DNA of 64,000 nt from Clostridia bacterium (GTDB taxonomy: Bacteria > Bacillota > Clostridia > Christensenellales > Aristaeellaceae): positions 1 through 64,000 of the forward strand of contig JAFSOC010000041.1 in assembly GCA_017447185.1 (NCBI GenBank). Direction: 5' to 3'. Each line of letters begins with the position of its first letter. The stretch's first letter is position 1. A program made the position numbers and the translations under genes. Below the pieces are notes generated by a model. It worked only from the letters and a program-made list of their open reading frames with translations. It was not told the DNA's origin and ran no database searches. This document shows, in pieces, positions 41,412-49,948 of the stretch.

Positions 41412-43664
41412 ATGAAAAAATGGGTTTGCATGGTTTTGCTGCTCGCACTGGCACTGGCAGTGCTGACAGGCTGCAGCGCGCAGAAAACCGAATCCATCAC
41501 ATCGCTGGAACAACTTAATGCGCCGTCTATAAAGATCGGCGTGGTCTCCGACACGAATAACGACCTGATCGCGGCACGGAAGATGCCCCGGGCGACGGTC
41601 GTACACATGAAGGACGCCATTTCCGGCTATCTTGCTGTGAGCCAGGGGAAACTGGATGCATTTATCTCCAGCATCTCCCAGATTCAGACGGCGATCCGGA
41701 ACGGACAGAAAGGTATCCGCTACCTGGGTTCGCTGGAAGAGGGGTATTCTGTTGCCATCCCGGTTTCCGAAAAAACAAAAATCCCCAATCTGCTGGAAAA
41801 ACTGAACAGCTTTATCGATCAGATCAGGGCAGACGGAACGCTGCAGGATATGTACAACCGCTGGGTCAACCTGGGCGATTACACTATGCCGGATATTGAT
41901 GTTCCGGAAGAATCACCCATCGTACTGAAGGTCGGAACTGTCGGAAGCTCGATGCCTTTCAGCTTCTATGAGGGGACGGAACTGACCGGCCATGAAATCG
42001 AACTGGCGAGGCGTTTTGCTGCTTCGATCGGCGCGTCGCTGGAATACATGGTCTATGATTATGACGGGATTCTTGCGGGCCTGCAGAACGGCGATGTGGA
42101 CTGTATCATGGCGAATCTGTACGCTACGGACGAACGCAGGGAATTGGCCACATTTACCCAGGACCTTTATGTAGAGACGATGGGTGTCGCGGTCCGCGAT
42201 ACTGCGCAGGACAGGAAGGTGACGCGCACACTGGAGGACCTGGCAAACGCCACCATCGGCGTACAGACCGGATCGACCCACGACGTGGTGCTCCGCAGCA
42301 TCCTGCCCAATGCGAAATTGCTTTATTTCAACACGAATGCTGATATGCTTGCCGCCCTGAATGACGGGAAGATCGACGCATTTCCCGCCGCTGAACTGAT
42401 CCTGCGCCAGATGCGCGCGGAACATCCAAAGCTGCAGGCGCTGCCGGACTTCTCCCTGATGGCAGGCGACATCGGATTTGCCATGCCGAAGACGCCGGAA
42501 GGGGAGGCACTGCGTGACGAATTCAGCGCCTGGTTTAAGGAGATCAAAGCCAGCGGCGAGTTGGAGGAAATCCTGAAAAAGTGGACAGAAGGGCCGGAAA
42601 GCGGAAAGACCGTACTGGACTGGGCCACCCTGCCCGCGAATAACGGCGTGCTCCATATGGCGACAGAAGCCGCTTTCGCACCCTACGAATATATCCAGGA
42701 TGGGAAACTCGCCGGCATCGAGATCGATATGGCGGCCCGCTTCTGCCAGGCAAAAGGATACGGGCTGGAGATCACCGACATGACCTTCAGCAGCGTGCTG
42801 CCTTCCGTCAGCACAGGGAAATCTGATTTTGCCGCTTCCGGCATCATCATTACGGACGCGCGCAAGGAAAGCGTCAACATGACCGAACCCTATATGACGG
42901 AAAAAGCGCTCATGGTCGTCTATGACGGCGGCGCGACGGACGGCGGAGGCTTCTTTGACCGCCTGGGTGCCAGCTTCGAAAAGACCTTCATCCGGGAAGA
43001 CCGGTGGAAGCTGTTCGCGTCAGGTATCTTGACCACGCTCCTGATTACGGCATGCAGCATCGTGCTGGGTACGATCCTGGGCTTCGGTATCTATATGCTG
43101 TGCCGCAAGGGGAATAAAGCCGCCAACCTGCTCACACGCTTCTTTATATGGCTGGTGCAGGGCATGCCGGTGGTCGTGCTCCTGATGATTCTCTATTATG
43201 TTATTTTCGGCAATGTGGCCATCTCCGGCACGATCGTCGCGGTGGTCGGATTTACGCTGGTGTTCGCGGCGGGCGTGGTCAGCATGCTGAAGAGCGGTGT
43301 CGTGGCGGTCGATAAGGGACAGACTGAGGCGGCATATGCCCTGGGCTACACGGACCGCAAAGCCTTCTTCCGGATGATCCTGCCCCAGGCGCTGCCTCAC
43401 TTCTTCCCGGCGTTTAAGGGAGAAATCACCGCGCTGATCAAAGCCACGGCGGTAGTCGGCTATGTGGCTGTGCAGGACCTGACGAAGATCGCGGATATTA
43501 TCCGCAGCCGTACATATGACGCCTTCTTCCCCCTGATTGCCGTTGCCATCATCTATTTCATCCTGGCGGCGGTGCTGACCGCCATCGTCAACCGCCTCGG
43601 CAATTTCATCGATCCGCGCCGCAGGAAAGAGACGGACGTCCTGAAGGGGGTGAAAGGAAAATGA
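41412..43664 (+). CDS. Amino acid ABC transporter: lobe-permuted binding domains fused to permease
   Basis: This 750-residue lipoprotein-type chain (lipobox VLTGC, Cys21) carries SBP_bac_3-like sequence followed by a permease. Residues about 30-165 match the second lobe of such a domain (IKIGVVSDTNND, KLDAFISSISQI, MYNRWV). Residues about 173-400 form a complete two-lobe domain (SMPFSFYEGTELTGHEIELA, then IGVQTGSTHD and EEILKKW). Residues about 405-500 match only a first lobe (FAPYEYIQDGKLAGIEIDMA). The permease (about 530-740) has the HisM/GlnP EAA-like segment EAAYALGYTDRKAFF. It would import a polar amino acid together with the ATPase encoded next. The ATG follows AGGAAGGGACGGCATTC. Confidence 0.88.
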   Translation: MKKWVCMVLLLALALAVLTGCSAQKTESITSLEQLNAPSIKIGVVSDTNNDLIAARKMPRATVVHMKDAISGYLAVSQGKLDAFISSISQIQTAIRNGQKGIRYLGSLEEGYSVAIPVSEKTKIPNLLEKLNSFIDQIRADGTLQDMYNRWVNLGDYTMPDIDVPEESPIVLKVGTVGSSMPFSFYEGTELTGHEIELARRFAASIGASLEYMVYDYDGILAGLQNGDVDCIMANLYATDERRELATFTQDLYVETMGVAVRDTAQDRKVTRTLEDLANATIGVQTGSTHDVVLRSILPNAKLLYFNTNADMLAALNDGKIDAFPAAELILRQMRAEHPKLQALPDFSLMAGDIGFAMPKTPEGEALRDEFSAWFKEIKASGELEEILKKWTEGPESGKTVLDWATLPANNGVLHMATEAAFAPYEYIQDGKLAGIEIDMAARFCQAKGYGLEITDMTFSSVLPSVSTGKSDFAASGIIITDARKESVNMTEPYMTEKALMVVYDGGATDGGGFFDRLGASFEKTFIREDRWKLFASGILTTLLITACSIVLGTILGFGIYMLCRKGNKAANLLTRFFIWLVQGMPVVVLLMILYYVIFGNVAISGTIVAVVGFTLVFAAGVVSMLKSGVVAVDKGQTEAAYALGYTDRKAFFRMILPQALPHFFPAFKGEITALIKATAVVGYVAVQDLTKIADIIRSRTYDAFFPLIAVAIIYFILAAVLTAIVNRLGNFIDPRRRKETDVLKGVKGK

Positions 43665-44752
43665 TCGAGCTGATTCACCTGCAGAAGAAATATCAAAACG
43701 TCACTCCCCTGAAGGATGTGAACGCCAAAATCAACAACGGCGACGTGATTTCCATCATTGGTCCGTCCGGATCGGGCAAGAGCACGCTCCTGCGCTGCAT
43801 CAACATGCTGGAGCGGCCCACGGGCGGGCAGATCCTGCTGGACGGCGTGGACATCACCGCGTCGAAATATGATATCACCCAGGCCCGGCGCCGGATGGGA
43901 ATGGTATTCCAGTCCTTCAATCTTTTCGGCCACCTGACGGTGATCGAAAACCTGATGGTTCCGCCCATGGATATTCTGAAAAAATCCAGGCAGGAAGCCT
44001 ATGAAACCGGCGTAGCCCTGCTGAAGCGCGTCGGCCTGGCAGGACGGGAGCTGCTGTATCCAGAACAGCTCTCCGGCGGACTGAAGCAGCGGGTGGCCAT
44101 CGCGAGGACCCTCGCCATGGATCCGGACGTGATCCTGCTGGACGAGCCCACCAGCGCCCTGGATCCGACGATGATCGGGGAAGTGCAGGCGGTTATCCGC
44201 GACCTGACAAATACCGGAAAAACCATGATGATCGTGACCCATGAAATGCAGTTTGCCCGGGCGGTCTGCAACCGCGTGTTTTATATCGACCAGGGCGGCA
44301 TTTACGAGGAAGGCCCGCCGGAGCAGGTCTTTGACGATCCGAAGCTGGAGAGGACCCGGCAGTTTATCCGCCGCCTGAAGGTGCTGGAAGTCACCTTTGG
44401 AAATCCGGACTTTGACTATCCCGGCATCACGGCGGAGATCGACCGCTACTGCCAGACCAACGTCATTCCTGCCCGGCTCAAGTACCGCATCCGCCTTGCC
44501 TTTGAAGAACTGGTACAGCAGCTGTTGCGCGATATACTCGTGAAAATATCGATCAACATGATGGTGGAGTACTCGGAGAAAGAACAAACCGCCACCGTTA
44601 CAGTGCGGTACGGCGGCGATCGGTTTGACCCGTCAGTCGGGGATAATGAACTCTCCTACAACCTGCTGAAGGCCTCCGCCCAGGAACTGGAATACACATA
44701 CGACCCGGAGGCGGAAGAGTGCAATGAGGTGCGGGTCCTGTTCCGGGAGTAA
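43661..44752 (+). CDS. Amino acid ABC transporter ATPase with GHKL-like C-terminal domain
   Basis: This 363-residue protein has a GlnQ-type ATPase (about 1-240): Walker [10 protein letters not shown] near 34, signature LSGGLKQR near 138, Walker [14 protein letters not shown] near 158 and H-loop VTHEM. GlnQ normally ends near 245. Here a further 118 residues resemble an anti-sigma-type (SpoIIAB/RsbW) HATPase fold: [14 protein letters not shown] stands for the N box, with Asn replaced by Gln, and [12 protein letters not shown] for the G1 region. It may be a regulatory, possibly non-nucleotide-binding, tail. The ATG overlaps the permease stop by four bases, so the two subunits are coupled. Confidence 0.87.
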   Translation: MIELIHLQKKYQNVTPLKDVNAKINNGDVISIIGPSGSGKSTLLRCINMLERPTGGQILLDGVDITASKYDITQARRRMGMVFQSFNLFGHLTVIENLMVPPMDILKKSRQEAYETGVALLKRVGLAGRELLYPEQLSGGLKQRVAIARTLAMDPDVILLDEPTSALDPTMIGEVQAVIRDLTNTGKTMMIVTHEMQFARAVCNRVFYIDQGGIYEEGPPEQVFDDPKLERTRQFIRRLKVLEVTFGNPDFDYPGITAEIDRYCQTNVIPARLKYRIRLAFEELVQQLLRDILVKISINMMVEYSEKEQTATVTVRYGGDRFDPSVGDNELSYNLLKASAQELEYTYDPEAEECNEVRVLFRE

Positions 44753-44755
44753 ACG

Positions 44756-45439
44756 TCAGTACATACCGAGGGCACGGGGCATGAATCCAAGGGTGAAATG
44801 GATCAGCACCGCGTCCCAGATGTTCCCGTTGCGCTCATAGAGGTAACCTGTCAGCATGCACAGGAGCCCCGCGGCAACCAGGTAATACAGCGGGTAGTTC
44901 ATATGCAGGATCGCGAAGAACAGTCCCGTCAGAATCACAGTAATATGTTTATTGTCCGTCGTGTTCGCACGGCGGATATTTTCCTGTATAAAGGCCTTGA
45001 TCATAATCTCCTGCACAATCACACTCAACGGATAGAACCACCGCCCGTGGACGTTCAGGTACAGCCCGAACCAGGGCCGCGCCGCGGCCTCCGGATCATG
45101 GGCGTTCATCCACAGCCGCACACCGACGATCGCCAGGACAATCCCGGCGGAAACGAGGACGGCCACGAGCATTTCCCGGCCGATCATCTTCCGGTCCCGG
45201 AACTTCAGCGCGGACCAGCGGACCTCCAGCGGCGTCTTCAGCCAGAAGAGGATGATCAGCAGGGCCATGAAGGGCATATAATATTTATTGATATCCGACG
45301 CGCTCCAGCCGGTTTCCCGCTCCGGCCAGATCAGGAACAGCGCCTTGGTGACGACAACCTCCAGGAACAGCGCAGAGAGCAGCAGCAGGAACAGGCTCGT
45401 GGTATGGTCCAGACCCTTCCACTGTTTCAGTTTCTTCAT
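44756..45439 (-). CDS. CPBP-family (CAAX protease-like) membrane protein
   Basis: This 227-residue protein has about six membrane helices and the CPBP/Abi layout in its second half: VQEIMIKAFIQENIRR, then FFAILHMNYPLYY and IHFTLGF. The histidines of motifs 2 and 3 are present, but the EExxxR motif 1 reads QEIMIK, so the paired glutamates and the Arg are not intact. It may be an inactive member or act as a scaffold. Its ATG lies 6 bases after the metallophosphoesterase stop, making it the last gene of a three-gene operon. It converges on the transporter ATPase with only three bases between them. Confidence 0.78.
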   Translation of the reverse strand: MKKLKQWKGLDHTTSLFLLLLSALFLEVVVTKALFLIWPERETGWSASDINKYYMPFMALLIILFWLKTPLEVRWSALKFRDRKMIGREMLVAVLVSAGIVLAIVGVRLWMNAHDPEAAARPWFGLYLNVHGRWFYPLSVIVQEIMIKAFIQENIRRANTTDNKHITVILTGLFFAILHMNYPLYYLVAAGLLCMLTGYLYERNGNIWDAVLIHFTLGFMPRALGMY

Positions 45440-45445
45440 GGCCAG

Positions 45446-46606
45446 CTACTCCTCCGTTCCGTTAAAATGCAGCTGGATACACACAACTTCACTTTCCGCC
45501 GGCCACTTGTAGTGGAAGCCCCAGGCGCCGACGCCCGAGGATGTGATGGCAGTCATATCCCCATAGGTCTTCAGGCCGTCCAGCATGTCATTTACAAGGC
45601 TGGTGCTGAAGAAATGGGGGATATTGAAACCATGGGTATGGCCGGCCATGACCAGGTCCACGCCCAGGGCCGCCATCTCGCGGAAATGCTTCGGCCGGTG
45701 CGTCAGCACGATGAGCGGTTTGTCCGGATCAGGCTGCAGGCGTGCATACAGGGTTTCAAAATCTTCAGCGCGGAGCTTCGGATCCAGGCAACCGATCAGC
45801 TGGATATCCTCCCCAAGGGTGACCATCTCATCGGCGAGCACTTTCACGCCGGCTTTCAGCACGGCGTCCTTCGCGCCGGGGACCCAGTCCTCCATCAGGC
45901 CGTCATGATTTCCGTAGACGTAATAGATGCCGTATTTCGGCTGCCTGATGGTCTGCAGCACCCATACAAAATTATCCGCGTCATTCTCCGCCGTGGTTTC
46001 ATCAAACAGATCGCCGCCAATCAGCAGCACGTCCGCGTTGCAGGCATTGATCTGCTCGACCAGATCATCATAGGTGTATTCATAGCAGCCGGAGCCGGCG
46101 TGGATATCCGAGACCAGGCAGATCCGCAGTCCGCTTTCGGCCGATTCGGCATGTACTTCCACATCGTAGGTGTTCAGTTTCAGGAAATCGATATTGAAAT
46201 ATCCCGCCAGGGCGATGCCGAAGGACAGCAGGATGAAGATCACCGTCTGATACCGCCGGTCGGAAATCCGCCGGTGGGTATTCTTCGGTCCGTGCCCCGT
46301 GCGCCGCAGGATGAACTGATAGGTCCGCGTGTAGATGATCCGGAAGAGGAAGAACATGGCCAGCAGCGTGGTGGAGACAAAGAAGAGGGTGGCGGTACGG
46401 CAGATTTCATGCCGGATATTCTCATAAGCGATATACCGGAAACGGGTGAACACGATTGTCAGCGCTACGGTGCCCACCAGATGCCACAGGGCCAGCAGCG
46501 TAACGAACAGCTTGTCCTTCCGCCAGGAAAGAGGATAATTCATGAAAACAAAAACGGAAATGAGGACAAAGCCAATCGCGGCCACCAGGAAGGCAACGGA
46601 ATTCAT
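45446..46606 (-). CDS. Membrane-anchored calcineurin-like metallophosphoesterase
   Basis: This 386-residue protein has four membrane helices (about 1-145) and a metallophosphoesterase domain (about 160-386) with all metal-binding motifs: VSDIHAGS (DxH), IGGDLFD (GD), YGNHDG (GNHD), THRP and AGHTHGFNIP. It resembles YkuE/YaeI-type enzymes, which in some bacteria act on lipid or nucleotide phosphates; the domain would face one side of the membrane close to its surface. The ATG overlaps the end of the upstream small membrane protein gene by four bases. Substrate unknown. Confidence 0.9.
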   Translation of the reverse strand: MNSVAFLVAAIGFVLISVFVFMNYPLSWRKDKLFVTLLALWHLVGTVALTIVFTRFRYIAYENIRHEICRTATLFFVSTTLLAMFFLFRIIYTRTYQFILRRTGHGPKNTHRRISDRRYQTVIFILLSFGIALAGYFNIDFLKLNTYDVEVHAESAESGLRICLVSDIHAGSGCYEYTYDDLVEQINACNADVLLIGGDLFDETTAENDADNFVWVLQTIRQPKYGIYYVYGNHDGLMEDWVPGAKDAVLKAGVKVLADEMVTLGEDIQLIGCLDPKLRAEDFETLYARLQPDPDKPLIVLTHRPKHFREMAALGVDLVMAGHTHGFNIPHFFSTSLVNDMLDGLKTYGDMTAITSSGVGAWGFHYKWPAESEVVCIQLHFNGTEE

Positions 46607-46866
46607 GCGGCTTCACCGCCCTTCCGCTTGGACGAGCGCTTCTTAAAGATCGCACGGAAAAGGCCGATGGCGATAAACCAGATGAGCGCGCCGAGACTGG
46701 CCGCAAGAAGGAGCCCGTGAATCACCAGGTACCACACCGGCGCAGCACCCTGCTGAATCAGCATCACAAAAAAGCCTCCGAGGAAAAGGGGAATCAGCAG
46801 CACGCCTGCGACGCACAGTGCATCCAGGGCCCGGGCGCGCCTTTTCCTGGTTGTCCTGTCTTCCAT
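46603..46866 (-). CDS. Small two-helix membrane protein
   Basis: This 87-residue protein has a basic amino end (EDRTTRKRRARA), two membrane helices (about 17-38 and 45-68) and a very basic tail (FKKRSSKRKGG). I do not recognise a family. The ATG at 46866 follows GGAAGGAAGATACAG; the open frame continues upstream over the divergent EamA gene but has no site. It is the first gene of the operon with the metallophosphoesterase and the CPBP protein, and its stop overlaps the next ATG. Confidence 0.75.
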   Translation of the reverse strand: MEDRTTRKRRARALDALCVAGVLLIPLFLGGFFVMLIQQGAAPVWYLVIHGLLLAASLGALIWFIAIGLFRAIFKKRSSKRKGGEAA

Positions 46867-46911
46867 CTGTATCTTCCTTCCGCCGGGTATGTTTTTCAGC
46901 ACCGACACGCA

Positions 46912-46940
46912 ATTATAGCATGGCCGGAGGGACAAATCCA
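46912..46940 (-). promoter_or_regulatory. Extended -10 promoter of the metallophosphoesterase operon
   Basis: On the minus strand TGC precedes a perfect TATAAT (46917-46912), an extended -10 element. The -35 region 17 bases upstream, TGGATT (46940-46935), is weak, as is common with extended -10 promoters. Confidence 0.7.
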
Positions 46941-46962
46941 TATTTTTCCCCTGTTTCCGGCC

Positions 46963-46990
46963 TTTACTTTCATCTGTTTCGTGATATGAT
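46963..46990 (+). promoter_or_regulatory. Promoter of the EamA transporter gene
   Basis: TTTACT (46963-46968), a 16-base spacer and TATGAT (46985-46990). The start codon at 47009 is only 18 bases after the -10 box, giving a very short leader. Confidence 0.5.
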
Positions 46991-47008
46991 GCACATCGGG
47001 GGACGGCT

Positions 47009-47902
47009 TTGTTGTTCCCGGATTCAGACGGAAAGGCGGGGAGGACCACGGAAAAAGAAAAAGGGCTGCGGCCCGGATCTGTGCTCTGCGTATTCCTGGC
47101 ATCCGTGGCGTTCAGCACCGGCGGGCTTTTCATCAAGATGGTTCCCTGGTCACCGCTGGCTATCAACGGAGCGCGGAACCTGATCGGCGCCATGGTGATC
47201 GGGATTTACCTGCTGATCCGGCATCACCGGATTGTGATCAGCCGGCAGGTGATCATCGGCGCCCTCTCCATGATCGGGGTGACCACGCTGTTTGCGATTG
47301 CCAACAAGCTGACCACCGCTGCCAACACGATTGTGCTGCAGTTTACCGCACCGGTTTTTGTGATCCTGCTGATGGCCCTGATCCATCACGTTCCGCCGAA
47401 AAGGCCGGATGTGGTGACCTGCATCCTGGTACTGGCCGGTGTCTGCCTCTTCTTCGTGGACGGAATCCGGGCCGGGAACTGGCTGGGGAACCTGCTGGCG
47501 CTGCTTTCCGGCGTCTGCTATGCGGGCGTGTTTATGATGAACACAGGGAAGGACGCGGACGCGCTGTCCTCCTGCTTCCTGGGACAGCTGACCGCCGGGA
47601 TCATCTTTTCCCCGCTGTGTGCTTTTGAAACAGATTTCTCGCTGCCCACCGTCCTGGCCGTGCTGGCCCTCGGAATCATCCAGGTGGGCGGAGCTTATAT
47701 CCTCTTTTCCGAAGGGATCCGGCATACGCCGGCGGTGTCCGCCAGCCTCATTGCGGGACTGGAGCCGATCCTGAATCCGACCTGGGTCGCGCTGTTTTAC
47801 GGGGAAACAGTTTCCACCCTGGCGCTGATCGGGGCCGCGATCGTGATTGTTGCAATCCTGGGATACAATATCCGGATGAGCCGGGGCAGCCGGCACGCTT
47901 AA
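47009..47902 (+). CDS. EamA/DMT-family transporter
   Basis: This 297-residue protein has ten predicted membrane helices in two EamA repeats (about 25-155 and 165-290), with FSTGGLFIK in helix 1 and the family pattern VFVILLMAL and LEPILNPTWVALFYGE. Members export amino acids or other small metabolites. No ATG lies before helix 1. TTG at 47009 follows CGGGGGACGGCT at proper spacing and gives a 25-residue charged amino tail, so a TTG start is proposed. Its stop codon overlaps that of the converging kinase gene (TTAA). Confidence 0.85.
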   Translation: MLFPDSDGKAGRTTEKEKGLRPGSVLCVFLASVAFSTGGLFIKMVPWSPLAINGARNLIGAMVIGIYLLIRHHRIVISRQVIIGALSMIGVTTLFAIANKLTTAANTIVLQFTAPVFVILLMALIHHVPPKRPDVVTCILVLAGVCLFFVDGIRAGNWLGNLLALLSGVCYAGVFMMNTGKDADALSSCFLGQLTAGIIFSPLCAFETDFSLPTVLAVLALGIIQVGGAYILFSEGIRHTPAVSASLIAGLEPILNPTWVALFYGETVSTLALIGAAIVIVAILGYNIRMSRGSRHA

Positions 47903-49161
47903 ACCACGATGGTCACAACGGTGCCGCCGCCTTCCCGGGCGGAAATATGCAGGGAACCGTTACACATGATCTTCAGCCGCTCCCGGATATTGTTGAGGGC
48001 AATATGGGGATCCGCATTATCGGAAGGACCGAATCCGGGACCGTTATCCTCCACGATGATCTCATTTCCGTGGGAGGATTTCCGGGTGCGGACCGTAATA
48101 TGCAGCGGATCCATATCCGGATCGACGCCGTGCTTGACCGCGTTCTCCACAATGGGCTGCAGCGTCAGCGGCGGAATCCGGAAGGATGTATACGGTGTAT
48201 CAAACTCCACGGACAGCTTGCCTTCGAAGCGGACCTGCTCCACGGCGAGATAGGCCCGTGTGTGCTCCATTTCTTCTGAGAATGCAACGGTGTCTTCCCG
48301 GGCAACCGCTGTGAAATTACTGCGCAGGTAGGAAGTGAAATCCAGAATGACCTGCTGCGCCTTGTCGCTGTCCTGCTTACAGAGATAATAGATACTGGTC
48401 ATGGTGTTGTAGATGAAATGGGGCCGCATCTGCAGTACCATGATGCTGTTACGCTGGCGGGTGTTTTCCTCCTTCTGGAGGAGGTACTGCTCAAACTGGT
48501 CCCGCAGGATGAAAATGAACATCAGCATGACAGCGGCAGAGGTGCCGATGACGATCATCAGCAACCCGTAGGCAAGGGACTGGAGCAGCATGCAGATCAG
48601 CGGAATCAGCAGATAGCTGGCAAAAGCCTGGCGCTGCCGCCGGGTGAACACCTTCCAGTTCCGGAAAAGCACAAAAATATTGACGGACATAAGGAGGATC
48701 GGCGGTACCAGCAGCACCGGATACAGGGGTTTGCGCTGATACACATTCTGACCGGTGATCACATAGAACTCCGGAACAAACAGATTGACAACCAGCAGGA
48801 TAAGGTAGACGCCCCACAGGAAGACCGCCAGGCGGAAGGAAAGGCTTTTCCGCCAGGGCTTTTTCAGACTGTACAGCAGATACAGGGTCATCAGGGGCAT
48901 CAGGAGCGATGACAGCAGGGATTCCCCAAAGACGGCGGCTGCGGAAAGCAGCCGGTACTGCGGCCCCAGGAAAAGCAGGGAAATCTGGGAAACCAGGTCG
49001 GAAACCGTATAGGCCAGAGCAATCGAAAAAACCGCCCGGAAAAACAGCCGGGCCCACCGGTCCAGATGGGTAACGGACCGGCTCATGAACAGCCCCAGCA
49101 GCGTCACGAGCATACCGCACACCGCAAAGGCAAAATTGACCATATCAATCCAGCTGATCAC
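47899..49161 (-). CDS. LytS/YehU-type sensor histidine kinase
   Basis: This 420-residue protein has six or more membrane helices (about 5-215), then the His_kinase family signature MRPHFIYNTM near 247, in which the His is the phosphorylated residue, and an HATPase domain (about 320-420) with PIVENAVKHG, VEDNGPGFG and GGGTVVTI. LytS-type kinases normally pair with LytTR regulators; here the partner encoded just upstream is an Xre-REC protein. A GTG at 49161 overlaps that gene's TGA (GTGA) and follows GGAG ten bases away; an ATG at 49143 is the alternative. Signal unknown. Confidence 0.9.
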   Translation of the reverse strand: MISWIDMVNFAFAVCGMLVTLLGLFMSRSVTHLDRWARLFFRAVFSIALAYTVSDLVSQISLLFLGPQYRLLSAAAVFGESLLSSLLMPLMTLYLLYSLKKPWRKSLSFRLAVFLWGVYLILLVVNLFVPEFYVITGQNVYQRKPLYPVLLVPPILLMSVNIFVLFRNWKVFTRRQRQAFASYLLIPLICMLLQSLAYGLLMIVIGTSAAVMLMFIFILRDQFEQYLLQKEENTRQRNSIMVLQMRPHFIYNTMTSIYYLCKQDSDKAQQVILDFTSYLRSNFTAVAREDTVAFSEEMEHTRAYLAVEQVRFEGKLSVEFDTPYTSFRIPPLTLQPIVENAVKHGVDPDMDPLHITVRTRKSSHGNEIIVEDNGPGFGPSDNADPHIALNNIRERLKIMCNGSLHISAREGGGTVVTIVV

Positions 49162-49754
49162 AGGGCATCCGCTCCTTTCAGCGGGTAGCGCAGCTTCAGC
49201 AGCTGTTTCCGCACGGCGTCGGCCGAGATGGGCTTGAGCAGGAAGCCGCAGGCGCCTGTATTCCACGCATCAAAAGAGTATTCAAGGTAGGAGGTCAGGA
49301 AGACCACGTTCGTGCGGGGGTTGATTTCAAGCAGCTGCCCGCAGAGTTCCAGCCCGCTGGTCCGGCCGATTTCCACATCCAGGAAAGCCAGCGCCACCGG
49401 ATGGGCCTTTGCGTAATCCAGCGCTTCCGCACAGCGGGTGAAACCGGTAATCACCGCGTCCGGAAAGACTTCCTGCAGAATGGGAAGCCCGCCCTGCAGA
49501 ATGATCCGTTCATCGTCCACCAGGATAATGCTGGACGCCAGGGCCTGATCCGCAATGGTGTTGAGCAACACGCCGGCATCCACGCCCAGGCAGGCGGAAA
49601 GGCGTGAAATCATTTCCGCATCCGGCAGGCGGCTGCCGTTTTCCCACCGGGCGACAGCAGGACGGGTGACAAACAGCAGATCCGCCAGCTGCTGCTGGGA
49701 CAATCCTCTTTCCGCCCGCAGGCGGCGCAGGTTTTCCGCAAATGATGGACGCAT
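49158..49754 (-). CDS. Response regulator with N-terminal Xre-type HTH and C-terminal receiver
   Basis: This 198-residue protein has an HTH_3 domain (about 4-60, with RGLSQQQLADLLFVTRPAVARWENG) followed by a receiver domain (about 76-198): ILVDDE, phosphorylatable Asp in LAFLDVEIG near 125, VVFLTSYLEY and the Lys in FLLKPIS. The order HTH then REC is reversed from most regulators, and Xre is an unusual output. The kinase gene follows with a four-base overlap. The ATG at 49754 follows AAGGAGCGGAAAAAG; an ATG further upstream lies inside the leader. A nearby 15-bp palindrome is a candidate operator. Confidence 0.9.
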   Translation of the reverse strand: MRPSFAENLRRLRAERGLSQQQLADLLFVTRPAVARWENGSRLPDAEMISRLSACLGVDAGVLLNTIADQALASSIILVDDERIILQGGLPILQEVFPDAVITGFTRCAEALDYAKAHPVALAFLDVEIGRTSGLELCGQLLEINPRTNVVFLTSYLEYSFDAWNTGACGFLLKPISADAVRKQLLKLRYPLKGADAL

Positions 49755-49787
49755 CTTTTTCCGCTCCTTACTGAACCATTCAGACTT

Positions 49788-49816
49788 ATCATAATGCATC
49801 TGATTTTATGAAGCAA
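49788..49816 (-). promoter_or_regulatory. Promoter of the Xre-REC / LytS-type operon
   Basis: On the minus strand TTGCTT (49816-49811), a 17-base spacer and TATGAT (49793-49788). The palindrome at 49819-49833 begins two bases beyond its -35 box. Confidence 0.75.
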
Positions 49817-49818
49817 TA

Positions 49819-49833
49819 GTCACAAAATGTGAC
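49819..49833. promoter_or_regulatory. 15-bp palindrome between divergent promoters, candidate operator
   Basis: GTCACA-AAA-TGTGAC is a perfect inverted repeat with a 3-base centre. It lies between the divergent promoters of the Xre-REC/kinase operon (-35 ends at 49816) and the GGDEF gene (-35 starts at 49850). Position suits an activator or repressor of both; the Xre-REC protein is the natural candidate ligand, by inference. Confidence 0.6.
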
Positions 49834-49849
49834 ACTCTGGAACGTTTGC

Positions 49850-49878
49850 TTGTTTTCGCACCGGTGTTCCTGTAAAAT
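49850..49878 (+). promoter_or_regulatory. Promoter of the GGDEF gene at 49949
   Basis: TTGTTT (49850-49855), a 17-base spacer and TAAAAT (49873-49878), 70 bases before the ATG. Confidence 0.65.
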
Positions 49879-49948
49879 CCATCCGTTATATTTTGCCCTG
49901 ACTGCACGCGGAAACGCAGCGCAGGAGCTGTGAACCGGAGATGGATGA

